Positions 37,578 through 47,389 of a stretch of 64,000 nt of DNA are shown one piece after another. The notes below the pieces were generated by a model. It ran no database searches, had not been told where the DNA came from, and worked only from the letters and a program-made list of their open reading frames with translations. A program made the translations under genes and the position numbers. The stretch spans positions 1 to 64,000 of the forward strand of contig NZ_JAHKQF010000002.1 of NCBI RefSeq assembly GCF_018860965.1, in the 5' to 3' direction. The stretch comes from Alteromonas sp. C1M14 (GTDB lineage Bacteria; Pseudomonadota; Gammaproteobacteria; Enterobacterales; Alteromonadaceae). Position 1 is the first letter of the stretch; each line of letters starts with the position of its first letter.

Positions 37578-40178
37578 CTAAAATGAAACACGCAGTGAGC
37601 CGTAGAAAAAGGTTCCGGCAACGCCGAAAGGGGAAAGATAGGAGTACGGGAATATTCCTGTGTTATCTGAGCCTCTTGTACCTGCGAGTGTACTTTCTAC
37701 CGTGGTTGCCACTTGTTCATCGGGATAAACATCAAAAATATTGTCAGCCCCCAGTATGACAGTTGTATTTTTATTTAAAGCATAAGCCACACTTAAATCG
37801 GTAACGATTTTGGCGCCAAAGGTCTCGATGATATCCACATTATCTGAGTTTTCTCGTGGTACTAACGTTGTGTTAAACCCTGACACAAGAGCATCGGCTT
37901 GGGCTAGGGTGCGATCCGATAGATCCGCTTGCGAAACTTCGCCATAACGGGTGTTGGTCAGGTCGACCGCCCAGTCACCTATACTCCACTTAAAATTAAG
38001 GGCTATTTTTGATTGGGGCGTACCGTCTTTTAGCCGTATTTGAGAGCGTAAATCAAACACCTCAGTGGTCACCCCTAAGTTTTGTAATACATCAGGAGTT
38101 TGCCCGATACGATCGAATTTAGTATCGGAAAAGTTAGCCGCCAAATTAGAACGTAATGTACCGCCTAAAAAGGCAGATACGTAGCTCGCATTTAAATCAA
38201 TACCCTTTGTGGTGGTATCTACAGCATTGGTTAAAAACGACACCGCTTGTGTTTCGCCAAAGCCATTGTCCCTTAACGTATCGGTGAGCCCTGTGCCACT
38301 GAATTGAGAGGAAAGAACAATTCTATCGTCTAAAGAGATTTGATAAGCATCTATTGACGCGGTAAATGCCCCGACGTTATAGGTGGCCCCGAATGAAAGA
38401 TTATTGGCGGTTTCTGCTTTAAGGGGAGCGGCCCCAATTAATGGCGCAAGATCAGAGTTAGTGGAAACAATACGGGTCAAAACAGGCAATCCGGTGGCAA
38501 AGCTTACTTCTGCTCGCTGAAAAAACTGCTGTGGTAATGCTGGTGCTCGAAAAGAAGATCCCACCGTGGCTCTTAAATTAATGGCGTCAGTAAGAGAGTA
38601 ACGTGTAGAAATTTTATAGTCTGTGCTGGAACCAAAGTCTGAATAATCTTCATATCGCCCAGCCATGGAAACAAGAAACCTATCATGCCATTCTTTTTCT
38701 ATTTCTACGTACAGGGCTACATTATGGCGTCCTTCATCAACGGTTTCATCCATAGAGGTGCCTCCTGCCGGTTGGGCGCCTGCAGGTGCTACATTACCGG
38801 CATTCGGGCCATCTAATATAGGGATGCCGCCATAGCTATAGGAGGCCGGTTCGCCTTCAACCGCTTTGAAATTTTCGCTTCTATATTCAACACCAAACGC
38901 AACATTGATAGGGGTTTCGTTACGCAAATTGATTTGCCGGGTTAAATCTAACTTAGTGGTCCATTGTCGTAGCCGAGTGCCACCACGCTCGAAGTGAGTA
39001 GGACTATCTAAACCTAACGATACGTTATTTGAATTTGAGTAGGCCAGGTCGGTTTTACTACTACCAAAAACAGTGGATAAATCCCATGCAAAGCCAAGCA
39101 TGTCTTGTCCACGTAAACCTGCGGAAGCAGAAAAATCAATTAGATCGATGTTCTGGAATGGGATGAATCCATCAGGGTGAAGAGATCTGATGGTTTGATC
39201 TTGTCCCGCGCGGCGAAAAAAGTTTGGGTTTTTACCGGACAAATTGCTATAGCCGGTAAAACCGTATAGTTCAATCCCGTCGCTAAGTTGCAGGCTTGTG
39301 TTAACAAACAGGTTATAACTGTCTCGTTCGGGCTGGCCAAAAATAAAGGTATTTCTATCAATAGTTTGTTCTCTAGGATCCAGCTCTCCATTTGATGGCG
39401 TCAGTCCGATGCCAGAGCCATAATCGCTGGAAATAGCAGTGGTACCTCCGTGACCAAAATATTGTTGGCGGGTATCTAAGCGCGATCGATCACTAAATTC
39501 TTGCTTGTCGAATTGCCCACTAAAGCGAACAAAACCGTCATTACCTAATTGCCAGCCATAACCCACACTAATACTGGTTTTTTCACCGTCGCCTTCACTT
39601 GTTAGCCCTGTGAAAGCGGTAAACTCACCGCCAATAGAATCATCTAAAATAAGATTAATAATGCCAGCCACGGCGTCAGATCCGTATTGGGCTGATGCCC
39701 CATCTCGCAATATTTCAACCCGCTTTAACGCAATACTAGGAATGGCATTAAAATTATAAGCAACATCCCCTCTGCCCATTTGGTTACCCACATTTAAATC
39801 GCTATTTGTGTGGCGGCGAATCCCGTTGACCAGCACAAGTGTTTGACCTGTGGATAAGCCTCGTAACGTGGGAGATTGCAGAAAATCAGCGACGCCAGAT
39901 GTTACCGGTCTCGCGGTATTAAAACTTGGCACTGCAACCCGTAACATGTTTTGTAACTCAATCGCACCACCTGCAAACAGGTCTTCTCTTGAAAGTGAAT
40001 CTATGGGGGAAGGGGAATCGGCAGCGAAACGATGGCCAAAACGGGTGCCTGTAACCACAATATTTTCAATTTCTTCTTTTGCTGCTTCATTTGTTTCTGA
40101 CGAAACCGTTTGAGCTGTTGTTGAGGTTGCTAAAACACTAAGGGAAAAAACGAGGAACCGATTAATATGTGAGTTCAT
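37578..40178 (-). CDS. TonB-dependent outer-membrane receptor
   Basis: 866-residue receptor: Sec signal (about residues 1-23), TonB box IENIVVTG at 37-44, plug domain (QTLVLVNGIRRHTNSD, RVEILRDGASAQYGSDAVAGIINLIL) and a 22-strand barrel ending in a terminal phenylalanine (GSLRVSF). The plug is of the type found in marine receptors for organic substrates rather than clearly a siderophore receptor. It is first in an operon with the Tat-exported PLP enzyme and has palindromic sites upstream. The ligand is unknown. Confidence 0.93.
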   Translation of the reverse strand: MNSHINRFLVFSLSVLATSTTAQTVSSETNEAAKEEIENIVVTGTRFGHRFAADSPSPIDSLSREDLFAGGAIELQNMLRVAVPSFNTARPVTSGVADFLQSPTLRGLSTGQTLVLVNGIRRHTNSDLNVGNQMGRGDVAYNFNAIPSIALKRVEILRDGASAQYGSDAVAGIINLILDDSIGGEFTAFTGLTSEGDGEKTSISVGYGWQLGNDGFVRFSGQFDKQEFSDRSRLDTRQQYFGHGGTTAISSDYGSGIGLTPSNGELDPREQTIDRNTFIFGQPERDSYNLFVNTSLQLSDGIELYGFTGYSNLSGKNPNFFRRAGQDQTIRSLHPDGFIPFQNIDLIDFSASAGLRGQDMLGFAWDLSTVFGSSKTDLAYSNSNNVSLGLDSPTHFERGGTRLRQWTTKLDLTRQINLRNETPINVAFGVEYRSENFKAVEGEPASYSYGGIPILDGPNAGNVAPAGAQPAGGTSMDETVDEGRHNVALYVEIEKEWHDRFLVSMAGRYEDYSDFGSSTDYKISTRYSLTDAINLRATVGSSFRAPALPQQFFQRAEVSFATGLPVLTRIVSTNSDLAPLIGAAPLKAETANNLSFGATYNVGAFTASIDAYQISLDDRIVLSSQFSGTGLTDTLRDNGFGETQAVSFLTNAVDTTTKGIDLNASYVSAFLGGTLRSNLAANFSDTKFDRIGQTPDVLQNLGVTTEVFDLRSQIRLKDGTPQSKIALNFKWSIGDWAVDLTNTRYGEVSQADLSDRTLAQADALVSGFNTTLVPRENSDNVDIIETFGAKIVTDLSVAYALNKNTTVILGADNIFDVYPDEQVATTVESTLAGTRGSDNTGIFPYSYLSPFGVAGTFFYGSLRVSF

Positions 40179-40325
40179 GGTTAGCTTGAAAAGCCTTTAA
40201 TTGAATATGAATTCATTCCGCCAAAACGAGTATCTAGTACCAGAGATTGGCAGAAGCGAAAGGAGAATTAATCTTAACTATGAAAACTTGGCGTAAACTG
40301 TAGAAATAGCAGAAAATATTGAATT

Positions 40326-40343
40326 TATTGTATCCATACAATA
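40326..40343. promoter_or_regulatory. Palindrome A upstream of the receptor gene
   Basis: TATTGTAT-CC-ATACAATA, perfect 8-bp arms. It shares the TATTGTA/TACAATA half-site with palindrome B. Confidence 0.6.
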
Positions 40344-40365
40344 CTTATAAGATGTTATAACGTAA

Positions 40366-40396
40366 CTCCTATTGTAAAGAGTATTTACAATAGGAG
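40366..40396. promoter_or_regulatory. Palindrome B upstream of the receptor gene
   Basis: CTCCTATTGTAAA, GAGTA, TTTACAATAGGAG: perfect 13-bp arms over 31 bp, centred 46.5 bp from palindrome A. Neither strand has a T tract after it, so it is not a terminator. Confidence 0.6.
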
Positions 40397-40451
40397 GCCT
40401 TGTCAAGGGCACGCACTGGAAGCTGGGTACGACAAGTGCTTTATTTTTTTA

Positions 40452-41801
40452 TTAGATCAATCCATCAAAGTGGGTGGTGTGTTTAGGTGTGAACAACGTG
40501 GCGTACAACCTCGCCGCGAACTCATCCGTCATACCGGAGATATAATCGGCAATTACCCGATAACCGTTACCCTGCTGTTGGGCTCGTTGCCAACGGATAC
40601 GGGTATTTTCCGGTAATAATCGTTGTGGCTCAGCACTGAAAGCTTCAAAAAGCTCCATAACAATCTGTTGGCCTTTGTATTCGAGTAACTGCACTTCGGG
40701 CTTTTTGATGACCTTTTGCAAGACAAAATCTTTAAACAGACCAAGAGCGTGATAGTGCTCGCTAGGCATAACGGCCTGATAGCGGAAAAGAGGATGAGTA
40801 AAGCGGGGATCCTCTTCAATAGTAATTGCGGTAATAAAGCAGTTTACCAAGGCGCCAATGGCATTTTTACGTTCGTGATGCTGGTCGCTAAACAACCGTT
40901 CGGTCAGTGATTCAATGGCGTCCGAAAGCCAGGGCACAGCACTGTCAAGTAACACTGCGGTAATGGCAGTGGCAAAGTCTTGTTTGCTCACCATTTTCAT
41001 TACAATGGCATCTTCAAGATCATGAATACCATACGCAATGTCATCGGCCAGTTCCATTATCGAACAATCAAAAGATTTGTAGCGGGTTTTACTGTGTTTG
41101 CCTTCAACTTGCTGATATTGCCTAAACTGTTCGTTATCCGCGCTATTTAGCGGGCTAAGCAACCAGTTAAACAACCCTTCATCACACCGATACAACCCTT
41201 TAGGTGGGTGCCAATGAGCCGCTTGTAGTTGCCTAGGGGAAGCCGGACGAGCACCAATACATGCTGGGTTAGTTAATGTATCGATAAAATTAGGGTATTT
41301 AACCAAACCAAGCACACTACGACGACACAGGTTCATTCCATGATCTTGAGTATAAGGCTCTAATAGACAGATTATACGGAATGTTTGTGCATTTCCCTCA
41401 AAACCACCGTGCTCATGCATCATATAATTAAGGGCAATTTCGCCACCGTGACCAAATGGAGGATGACCGATGTCATGGGCTAAACACAAGGTTTCGATAA
41501 GATTGGCATCTAGTTGCAGTCGATGGGTTTCATCGGGATATTTGTTTTGTAGTTGGGCCGTAATACCGGTACCGATTTGCGCTGCTTCTAATGAATGGGT
41601 TAAGCGGGTACGATAAAAATCGCTTAATCCTGCGCCTAGTACTTGGGTTTTTGCTTGTAGGCGGCGAAATGCCGCGGAATGAAGTACCCGAGCTTTGTCT
41701 CGTTGATAGGGATTTCGATGATCACCATCTCGACTTTGATTACGGGGTAAGCGTCTGGCATGCCAAGCGGACAGGTCGAAATCACTTAGGGCGTTATCCA
41801 C
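40452..41801 (-). CDS. dNTP triphosphohydrolase (dGTPase-like, HD domain)
   Basis: 449-residue HD-superfamily enzyme that splits dNTPs into deoxynucleoside and tripolyphosphate. Markers are RDKARVLHSAAFRRLQAKTQ, RLTHSLEAAQIG, the metal motif CLAHDIGHPPFGHGGE and MELADDIAYGIHDLED. The product is of the dGTPase-like type; whether it prefers dGTP as in E. coli Dgt cannot be read. It is last in an apparent operon alaA-yfbR-dgt, 15 bp after yfbR. Confidence 0.93.
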   Translation of the reverse strand: MDNALSDFDLSAWHARRLPRNQSRDGDHRNPYQRDKARVLHSAAFRRLQAKTQVLGAGLSDFYRTRLTHSLEAAQIGTGITAQLQNKYPDETHRLQLDANLIETLCLAHDIGHPPFGHGGEIALNYMMHEHGGFEGNAQTFRIICLLEPYTQDHGMNLCRRSVLGLVKYPNFIDTLTNPACIGARPASPRQLQAAHWHPPKGLYRCDEGLFNWLLSPLNSADNEQFRQYQQVEGKHSKTRYKSFDCSIMELADDIAYGIHDLEDAIVMKMVSKQDFATAITAVLLDSAVPWLSDAIESLTERLFSDQHHERKNAIGALVNCFITAITIEEDPRFTHPLFRYQAVMPSEHYHALGLFKDFVLQKVIKKPEVQLLEYKGQQIVMELFEAFSAEPQRLLPENTRIRWQRAQQQGNGYRVIADYISGMTDEFAARLYATLFTPKHTTHFDGLI

Positions 41802-41816
41802 GGCTTTCTCTCTATT

Positions 41817-42425
41817 TTAAGTGTCCTGCTGGGACAGTTCATCCACACTGACAAGACAGTTATCAGCAAATGTATCGAATAGATACTGTACTTCGGGCAT
41901 GGTGTCTTTAAATTGTGCGAGCATGTTGTCTAAGCGATGTTTAACAGGCACGAACTCTCTGTTACCGAGCTGGATCTCGTCACATGCCTTCAAATAAGCA
42001 GAAATAAGATCAGCGGCTTTCACCAGTGTTTTATACTCGGGCTCAACATTAGACTGTACCAGTAAGCTGGCAAAGTGCTTTTGTAACGGTTCAGGCAGTG
42101 ACGAAAGGCACTCTCGTTCGGAAATTTCTTCCAGCTTTTTAAACTCTCGAGTGATTTGCGGGTTATGGTATTTGGTCACATGGTTAATATCTGACAACTT
42201 TGTCTCAGAGACTTCATGATACAACGCGAGGGTCGCTGCCTTGTGGGGATCTAATGTGCCAGAAAAGTATTCATTACGGATAACGGCTAGCAAATGGGCG
42301 ATGACGGCCACTTGGTGAGAATGTTCCGCGATATTCTCACGCTTAACCGTGTGCATCAGTGCCCATCGCTTAATAAGAGGCATACGTAAGATCCAAGCAA
42401 GGAATGTGCTTTTGGAACGGGTCAT
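41817..42425 (-). CDS. yfbR: YfbR-like 5'-deoxynucleotidase (HD domain)
   Basis: 202-residue HD phosphohydrolase homologous to E. coli YfbR, which dephosphorylates deoxyribonucleoside 5'-monophosphates. The first metal histidine is His35 in ENIAEHSHQV; the central motif is YHEVSETKLSD, His70-Glu71, where E. coli has YHDASEVLTGD. Thus the Asp of the HD pair is Glu here, while the catalytic Glu and following Asp are kept. The C-terminal KAADLISAYLKACDE supplies the last metal Asp. It sits between alaA and the dNTPase gene, as yfbR neighbours alaA in E. coli. Confidence 0.87.
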   Translation of the reverse strand: MTRSKSTFLAWILRMPLIKRWALMHTVKRENIAEHSHQVAVIAHLLAVIRNEYFSGTLDPHKAATLALYHEVSETKLSDINHVTKYHNPQITREFKKLEEISERECLSSLPEPLQKHFASLLVQSNVEPEYKTLVKAADLISAYLKACDEIQLGNREFVPVKHRLDNMLAQFKDTMPEVQYLFDTFADNCLVSVDELSQQDT

Positions 42426-42458
42426 AAACCTAACCTATATGCTGGTGAAACAAGTCCG

Positions 42459-43679
42459 CTAATCATGTTGGTTGTAATATTGAAAAAAATTGCCGATACG
42501 GGAAAGCGCCGGTTTTAAAATATCCACGTGAGGAAGGAATACTAACCTGAAGTAACATCCTTCATTCAAATTAAAGGCGCGGCCATGAACCAAAAGTATT
42601 TTCTCTTCGTTCAGTAAATCAAAGATCATCTGCTCATCACTGGTTATATTAAATTTGCTGGCGTCAACGCGAGCAAAACAATACATTGCTCCTTTCGGTT
42701 TAACACAGTGAATCCCCGGTATGCTGTTTAGCATATCAGCGGCAACATCTCGCTGTTGTTTGAGTCTGCCGCCATCGGTAACCAAATCATTTATGCTCTG
42801 ATAGCCCCCTAATGCGGTCTGGATAGCACTTTGACAAGGCACATTGGCACACATCCTCATTGAGGCGAGCATATTTAAGCCTTCAATATAGTCTTTTGCG
42901 ATACGTTTATTGCCGCTTACCACCAACCAACCAGCACGAAAACCGGCTACACGATAGTTTTTGGATAATCCGCCTAAGGTTACGCAAAACACATCGTCGG
43001 TTAACGATGCGATACAAGTATGCTTGTACCCATCGTAAAGGATCTTGTCGTAAATTTCGTCAGAGAAAATAACAAGACCATGCTCTTTAGCCACATCCAC
43101 AATTTGCTGTAATAAGGTTTTATCGTACACGGCGCCTGTAGGGTTGTTGGGGTTAATCAGCACAATTGCCCGAGTTTTGCTGTTTATTTTACTTTTTATA
43201 TCATCAATATCGGGGAACCAATCGGCTTGTTCATCGCAGCGATAATGCACAGGCGTCCCCGAAGACAGACTGACCGCAGCCGTCCACAGTGGGTAGTCAG
43301 GGCTAGGGAGCAAGACTTCATCGCCCATATTCAAAAGTGCCTGCATGGCCATCATGATCATTTCGCTAACGCCATTACCAATAAAAATATCGTTAATGCG
43401 TATATCGGCGATATTCATTTGCTGATAATACTGCATGACCGCCACTCGAGCAGCGTAAATACCCGATGAATCTGAATAACCTTGAGAAGTGGGAAGGTTA
43501 TGGATCACATCTTTAAGAATGTCGTCAGGAGCTTCAAAGCCAAAAGGCGCGGGGTTACCAATGTTTAATTTGAGTATGCGGTGACCCTCATCTTCCATCT
43601 TGCGTGCTTGCGCCGCAATTGGCCCCCGGATGTCATAGCATACATTATCCAGTTTATGAGAGCGTTCTACAGGTTTCAT
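42459..43679 (-). CDS. alaA: Alanine/glutamate-pyruvate aminotransferase AlaA
   Basis: 406-residue class I aminotransferase that makes alanine from pyruvate with glutamate. It starts KPVERSHKLDNVCYDIRGPI as in E. coli YfbQ/AlaA and has NIGNPAPFGFEAP-like N-terminal binding residues, INPNNPTGAVY, FSDEIYDKILYDG and the PLP lysine in TLGGLSKNYRVAG. It is the first gene of the minus-strand alaA-yfbR-dgt group. Confidence 0.93.
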   Translation of the reverse strand: MKPVERSHKLDNVCYDIRGPIAAQARKMEDEGHRILKLNIGNPAPFGFEAPDDILKDVIHNLPTSQGYSDSSGIYAARVAVMQYYQQMNIADIRINDIFIGNGVSEMIMMAMQALLNMGDEVLLPSPDYPLWTAAVSLSSGTPVHYRCDEQADWFPDIDDIKSKINSKTRAIVLINPNNPTGAVYDKTLLQQIVDVAKEHGLVIFSDEIYDKILYDGYKHTCIASLTDDVFCVTLGGLSKNYRVAGFRAGWLVVSGNKRIAKDYIEGLNMLASMRMCANVPCQSAIQTALGGYQSINDLVTDGGRLKQQRDVAADMLNSIPGIHCVKPKGAMYCFARVDASKFNITSDEQMIFDLLNEEKILLVHGRAFNLNEGCYFRLVFLPHVDILKPALSRIGNFFQYYNQHD

Positions 43680-43800
43680 TACAGCATCTATCTTAAATGA
43701 GAGAGGTTGACAGGTTATCGCATTGACTAGGCAATTGTTAAGCCTAAATTGTTATCTTTATCATCATTTTGCGGTGATAATCCTTTTGCTATTGCGTGAA

Positions 43801-44046
43801 TTACCCTTTTTCCTGCTTTTTTCTATGTTCCTCTTCCATTTTGACCAGTAAAAAGGTGATGTACATTTTCGTCGGTAGCGACAAGATCATACCAACGGCA
43901 ACCAAACATGCACTGATAACAATGCCGGTAACACCCATGGATGCTATGGTATCACTTACGGTATGACACCAAATGCCAAGCAAAATCAAGCTGATGCCAG
44001 TAAACATCATAATTTTTAACAACATGAGGAGTTTATTATCAGACAT
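43801..44046 (-). CDS. Small two-segment membrane protein, unknown function
   Basis: 81-residue hypothetical protein. Two hydrophobic segments are visible (about residues 7-27 and 37-58), followed by a charged, Lys/Glu-rich C-terminus (KMEEEHRKKQEKG) that should face the cytoplasm. AGAGGTGC before the ATG acts as ribosome site. It is not recognised as a named family, stands alone between alaA and the rnk region, and no role can be proposed. Confidence 0.6.
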   Translation of the reverse strand: MSDNKLLMLLKIMMFTGISLILLGIWCHTVSDTIASMGVTGIVISACLVAVGMILSLPTKMYITFLLVKMEEEHRKKQEKG

Positions 44047-44349
44047 ATTTGCACCTCTTTTTATGCTGACAACATACGCCGATAGTGAGATAGAGGTGTT
44101 GATATAAATCAGACAAATCCATTCATTGCGTCGGCAACCTACAAAGACATTGTTTGTTAACGAATTAATTTGTATGGATCGCCGCGATTCTACTAGGTTA
44201 GAGGATAATCATCAGTGATATGTCTTGGTTAATTTGCTATTAGCAAAATTAAATACTGTAAAGCGTGCTAATTCAGTATAAAAAATTGTGTGTATAGGTT
44301 GTTATTTTTTTTACAAACATTAATATCTAATAATGACTTTGAGGACATT
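44047..44349. other. AT-rich intergenic stretch before a small ORF
   Basis: About 300 bp with high A+T. It carries the divergent promoters of the small membrane protein and of the rnk side. No recognised operator, RNA gene or repeat was seen. Confidence 0.4.
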
Positions 44350-44403
44350 ATGTTTAAATACTGCAAATTAATTAAGAGTATTTTACTCACCCTACCCAAT
44401 TAA
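44350..44403 (+). CDS. 17-residue small ORF with strong ribosome site
   Basis: ATG at 44350 preceded by TTTGAGGACATT, giving GAGG at six-base spacing. The product, MFKYCKLIKSILLTLPN, is basic and hydrophobic. The stop codon directly abuts a perfect 10-bp hairpin. It could be a small membrane-active protein or a leader peptide for the downstream rnk/gdhA genes. No homologue is recognised and translation is unproven. Confidence 0.3.
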   Translation: MFKYCKLIKSILLTLPN

Positions 44404-44427
44404 GCCGAACGTAGCATTACGTTCGGC
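44404..44427 (+). repeat. Hairpin immediately after the small ORF
   Basis: GCCGAACGTA, loop GCAT, TACGTTCGGC, perfect 10-bp stem. It is followed by TGCTCCTTG rather than a T tract, so termination would be weak or Rho-assisted. Confidence 0.6.
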
Positions 44428-44589
44428 TGCTCCTTGTTATTGTAAAAAATAACACGCTCTATTTGTCACTTCGCTGACTTACTATCATTTATAAATGTTG
44501 TAATTTTAACTTTGAATGAATTATCAAAGGGAAGGTTTGTGCCTGTGCATAAATTTTATTTTCTTTGGGATAATTTGAAGGAGGATGTT

Positions 44590-44991
44590 ATGCAAAGTAA
44601 ACCTGACATTACAATTTCTTATGAAGATTTGAGAGAGATTGAAAAGCAACTGGAAGAGGTTGATTTGCCTGAAGAAATGTATGATGCATTAGAAGATGAA
44701 CTTGCTCGAGCTAACGTAGTTAAGACAAAGGATATGCCTAAGGATGTCATATCTATTGGTTCTCAAGTTACTTTTAAAATATTTAAAAGTGAAAAGTGTT
44801 TTACAAAAACATTGTGCTTGCCTTTTGATATGAATAAATACCCCGATGGAATATCTGTATTCGCGCCAATTGGCTCTGCTTTACTTGGATTGAAAAGGGG
44901 GCAGAGTATTCATTGGATGACGCAAAATGGAAAGCAGAAAATCGATATTTTAGAAGTTAAACGTAAAATCAATTATTTTTTCTGTACTTAA
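44590..44991 (+). CDS. rnk: Regulator of nucleoside diphosphate kinase (Rnk), GreA/B-like
   Basis: 133-residue protein from ATG 44590, chosen because AAGGAGG lies seven bases before it; a longer frame begins at 44512 but lacks support. It has a short N-terminal coiled-coil and a GreA/GreB-type C-terminal FKBP-like domain (MPKDVISIGSQVTFKI, VFAPIGSALLGLKRGQSIHW). Rnk binds RNA polymerase and affects NTP pools and alginate or stress genes in pseudomonads. It lies upstream of gdhA on the same strand, 37 bp apart. Confidence 0.88.
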   Translation: MQSKPDITISYEDLREIEKQLEEVDLPEEMYDALEDELARANVVKTKDMPKDVISIGSQVTFKIFKSEKCFTKTLCLPFDMNKYPDGISVFAPIGSALLGLKRGQSIHWMTQNGKQKIDILEVKRKINYFFCT

Positions 44992-45019
44992 AAATAAAAT
45001 GTTTTATTGTTTATCTTAA

Positions 45020-46381
<1,362 letters not shown>

Positions 46382-46481
46382 CGGGTTTGCATTGGGTTTA
46401 TTACAAAACTAGCGCAACGAGAAAAGGTTGAGCAAACTGTCCTTTCGCCGGATGTGAATTTGTTAACATCAGCCTATAGTT

Positions 46482-46500
46482 ATCCTCCTAAAAGGAGGGT
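46482..46500 (+). promoter_or_regulatory. Hairpin sequestering the ligE Shine-Dalgarno
   Basis: CCTCCT (46484-46489), loop AAA, AGGAGG (46493-46498) with possible flanking pairs. The right arm is the complete ribosome-binding site of the ligase gene, so folding would block initiation. Confidence 0.6.
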
Positions 46501-46504
46501 AAAT

Positions 46505-47389
46505 ATGCAATACACATTTCTAGTGCTGTTTTTCTTCGTTTTTACTCATGTCTATGGCGCCCAAAGCGCATCAAAGCCGGTGGTGTTAGGTAAACTACAA
46601 CTCGCTGAGTCTTACAGCGCAAGGGTGAATATCCCAGACTACCTAGTTAGTGAAAAACTTGATGGGATCAGGGCGCGGTGGACAGGCCAGCGACTTGTTA
46701 GTCGCAATGGCAACCCAATACACGCCCCTCAATGGTTCACCCAAAATTGGCCCTCTCAACCCATGGATGGCGAGCTATGGACCAAGCGTAATGATTTTGA
46801 GCGTATTTCCTCTATTGTCATGTCGCTACAGCCCGATGATCGCTGGCAACAGGTCACTTTCATGTTGTTTGATTTACCCATTATGGGTAAATCCTTTTCT
46901 TGGCGGTATAAATATATGCAAGATCTTGTCGCTAGCACCCAAAGCCCCTACCTTCAGGTCATTACCCAATCCACGTTACCATCATTAGCTGCCCTTGAAA
47001 GTCGGTTAACTGAGGTCACTAACGGGGGCGGGGAAGGGTTAATGCTGCATTTAAAACAAAGTTATTACCATCATGGGAGGAACAAAAACCTCCTTAAACT
47101 TAAAAAGTTTGATGATGATGAAGCACAAGTAGTGGCAATTCTTCCTGGTAAAGGGAAGTACGCCGGCATGATGGGGTCGCTGTTGGTAAAAACAAAAGGG
47201 GGAAAACAATTTAAATTAGGATCAGGCTTTAGTGACAAACAGCGACGACATCCTCCTGCGATTGGCAGTTGGGTAACGTTTAAATTTTACGGATATACAA
47301 AAAGAGGAATTCCCCGTTTCGCTACATTTATGCGTATTCGTCCAGATAGCGATAACCCTGCTGCGTCCGCTGGTACCCCTATAGGTTAG
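46505..47389 (+). CDS. ligE: Periplasmic-type ATP-dependent DNA ligase (LigE)
   Basis: 294-residue minimal ATP-dependent DNA ligase from ATG 46505, which has AGGAGG seven bases upstream. A signal peptide (residues 1-19, ending VYGA) indicates export. The adenylation domain has the AMP lysine, Lys51, in EKLDGIRARW, MDGELW, VTFMLFDLP, GEGLMLH and LLKLKKFDDDEAQVV; an OB domain follows, without extra DNA-binding domains. LigE proteins are thought to act in the periplasm, possibly in DNA uptake. A GTG start at 46454 would lose the signal and is rejected. Confidence 0.9.
   Translation: MQYTFLVLFFFVFTHVYGAQSASKPVVLGKLQLAESYSARVNIPDYLVSEKLDGIRARWTGQRLVSRNGNPIHAPQWFTQNWPSQPMDGELWTKRNDFERISSIVMSLQPDDRWQQVTFMLFDLPIMGKSFSWRYKYMQDLVASTQSPYLQVITQSTLPSLAALESRLTEVTNGGGEGLMLHLKQSYYHHGRNKNLLKLKKFDDDEAQVVAILPGKGKYAGMMGSLLVKTKGGKQFKLGSGFSDKQRRHPPAIGSWVTFKFYGYTKRGIPRFATFMRIRPDSDNPAASAGTPIG

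Larger units (their letters stand above)
40179..40451. promoter_or_regulatory. Control region of the receptor/PLP-enzyme operon
   Basis: 273 bp, very AT-rich, upstream of the receptor gene and downstream of dgt's stop (40452). It holds two palindromes listed separately and two TTATAA hexamers (40345-40350, 40355-40360) between them that could be -10 elements. No Fur box was recognised. Confidence 0.5.

Noticed and set aside
40179-40451. Fur box upstream of the TonB-dependent receptor
   Set aside because: No stretch resembles the GATAATGATAATCATTATC pattern; the palindromes there have a different half-site.
46454-46504. GTG start extending the LigE frame
   Set aside because: It would mask the signal peptide and ignore the strong AGGAGG site just before ATG 46505.
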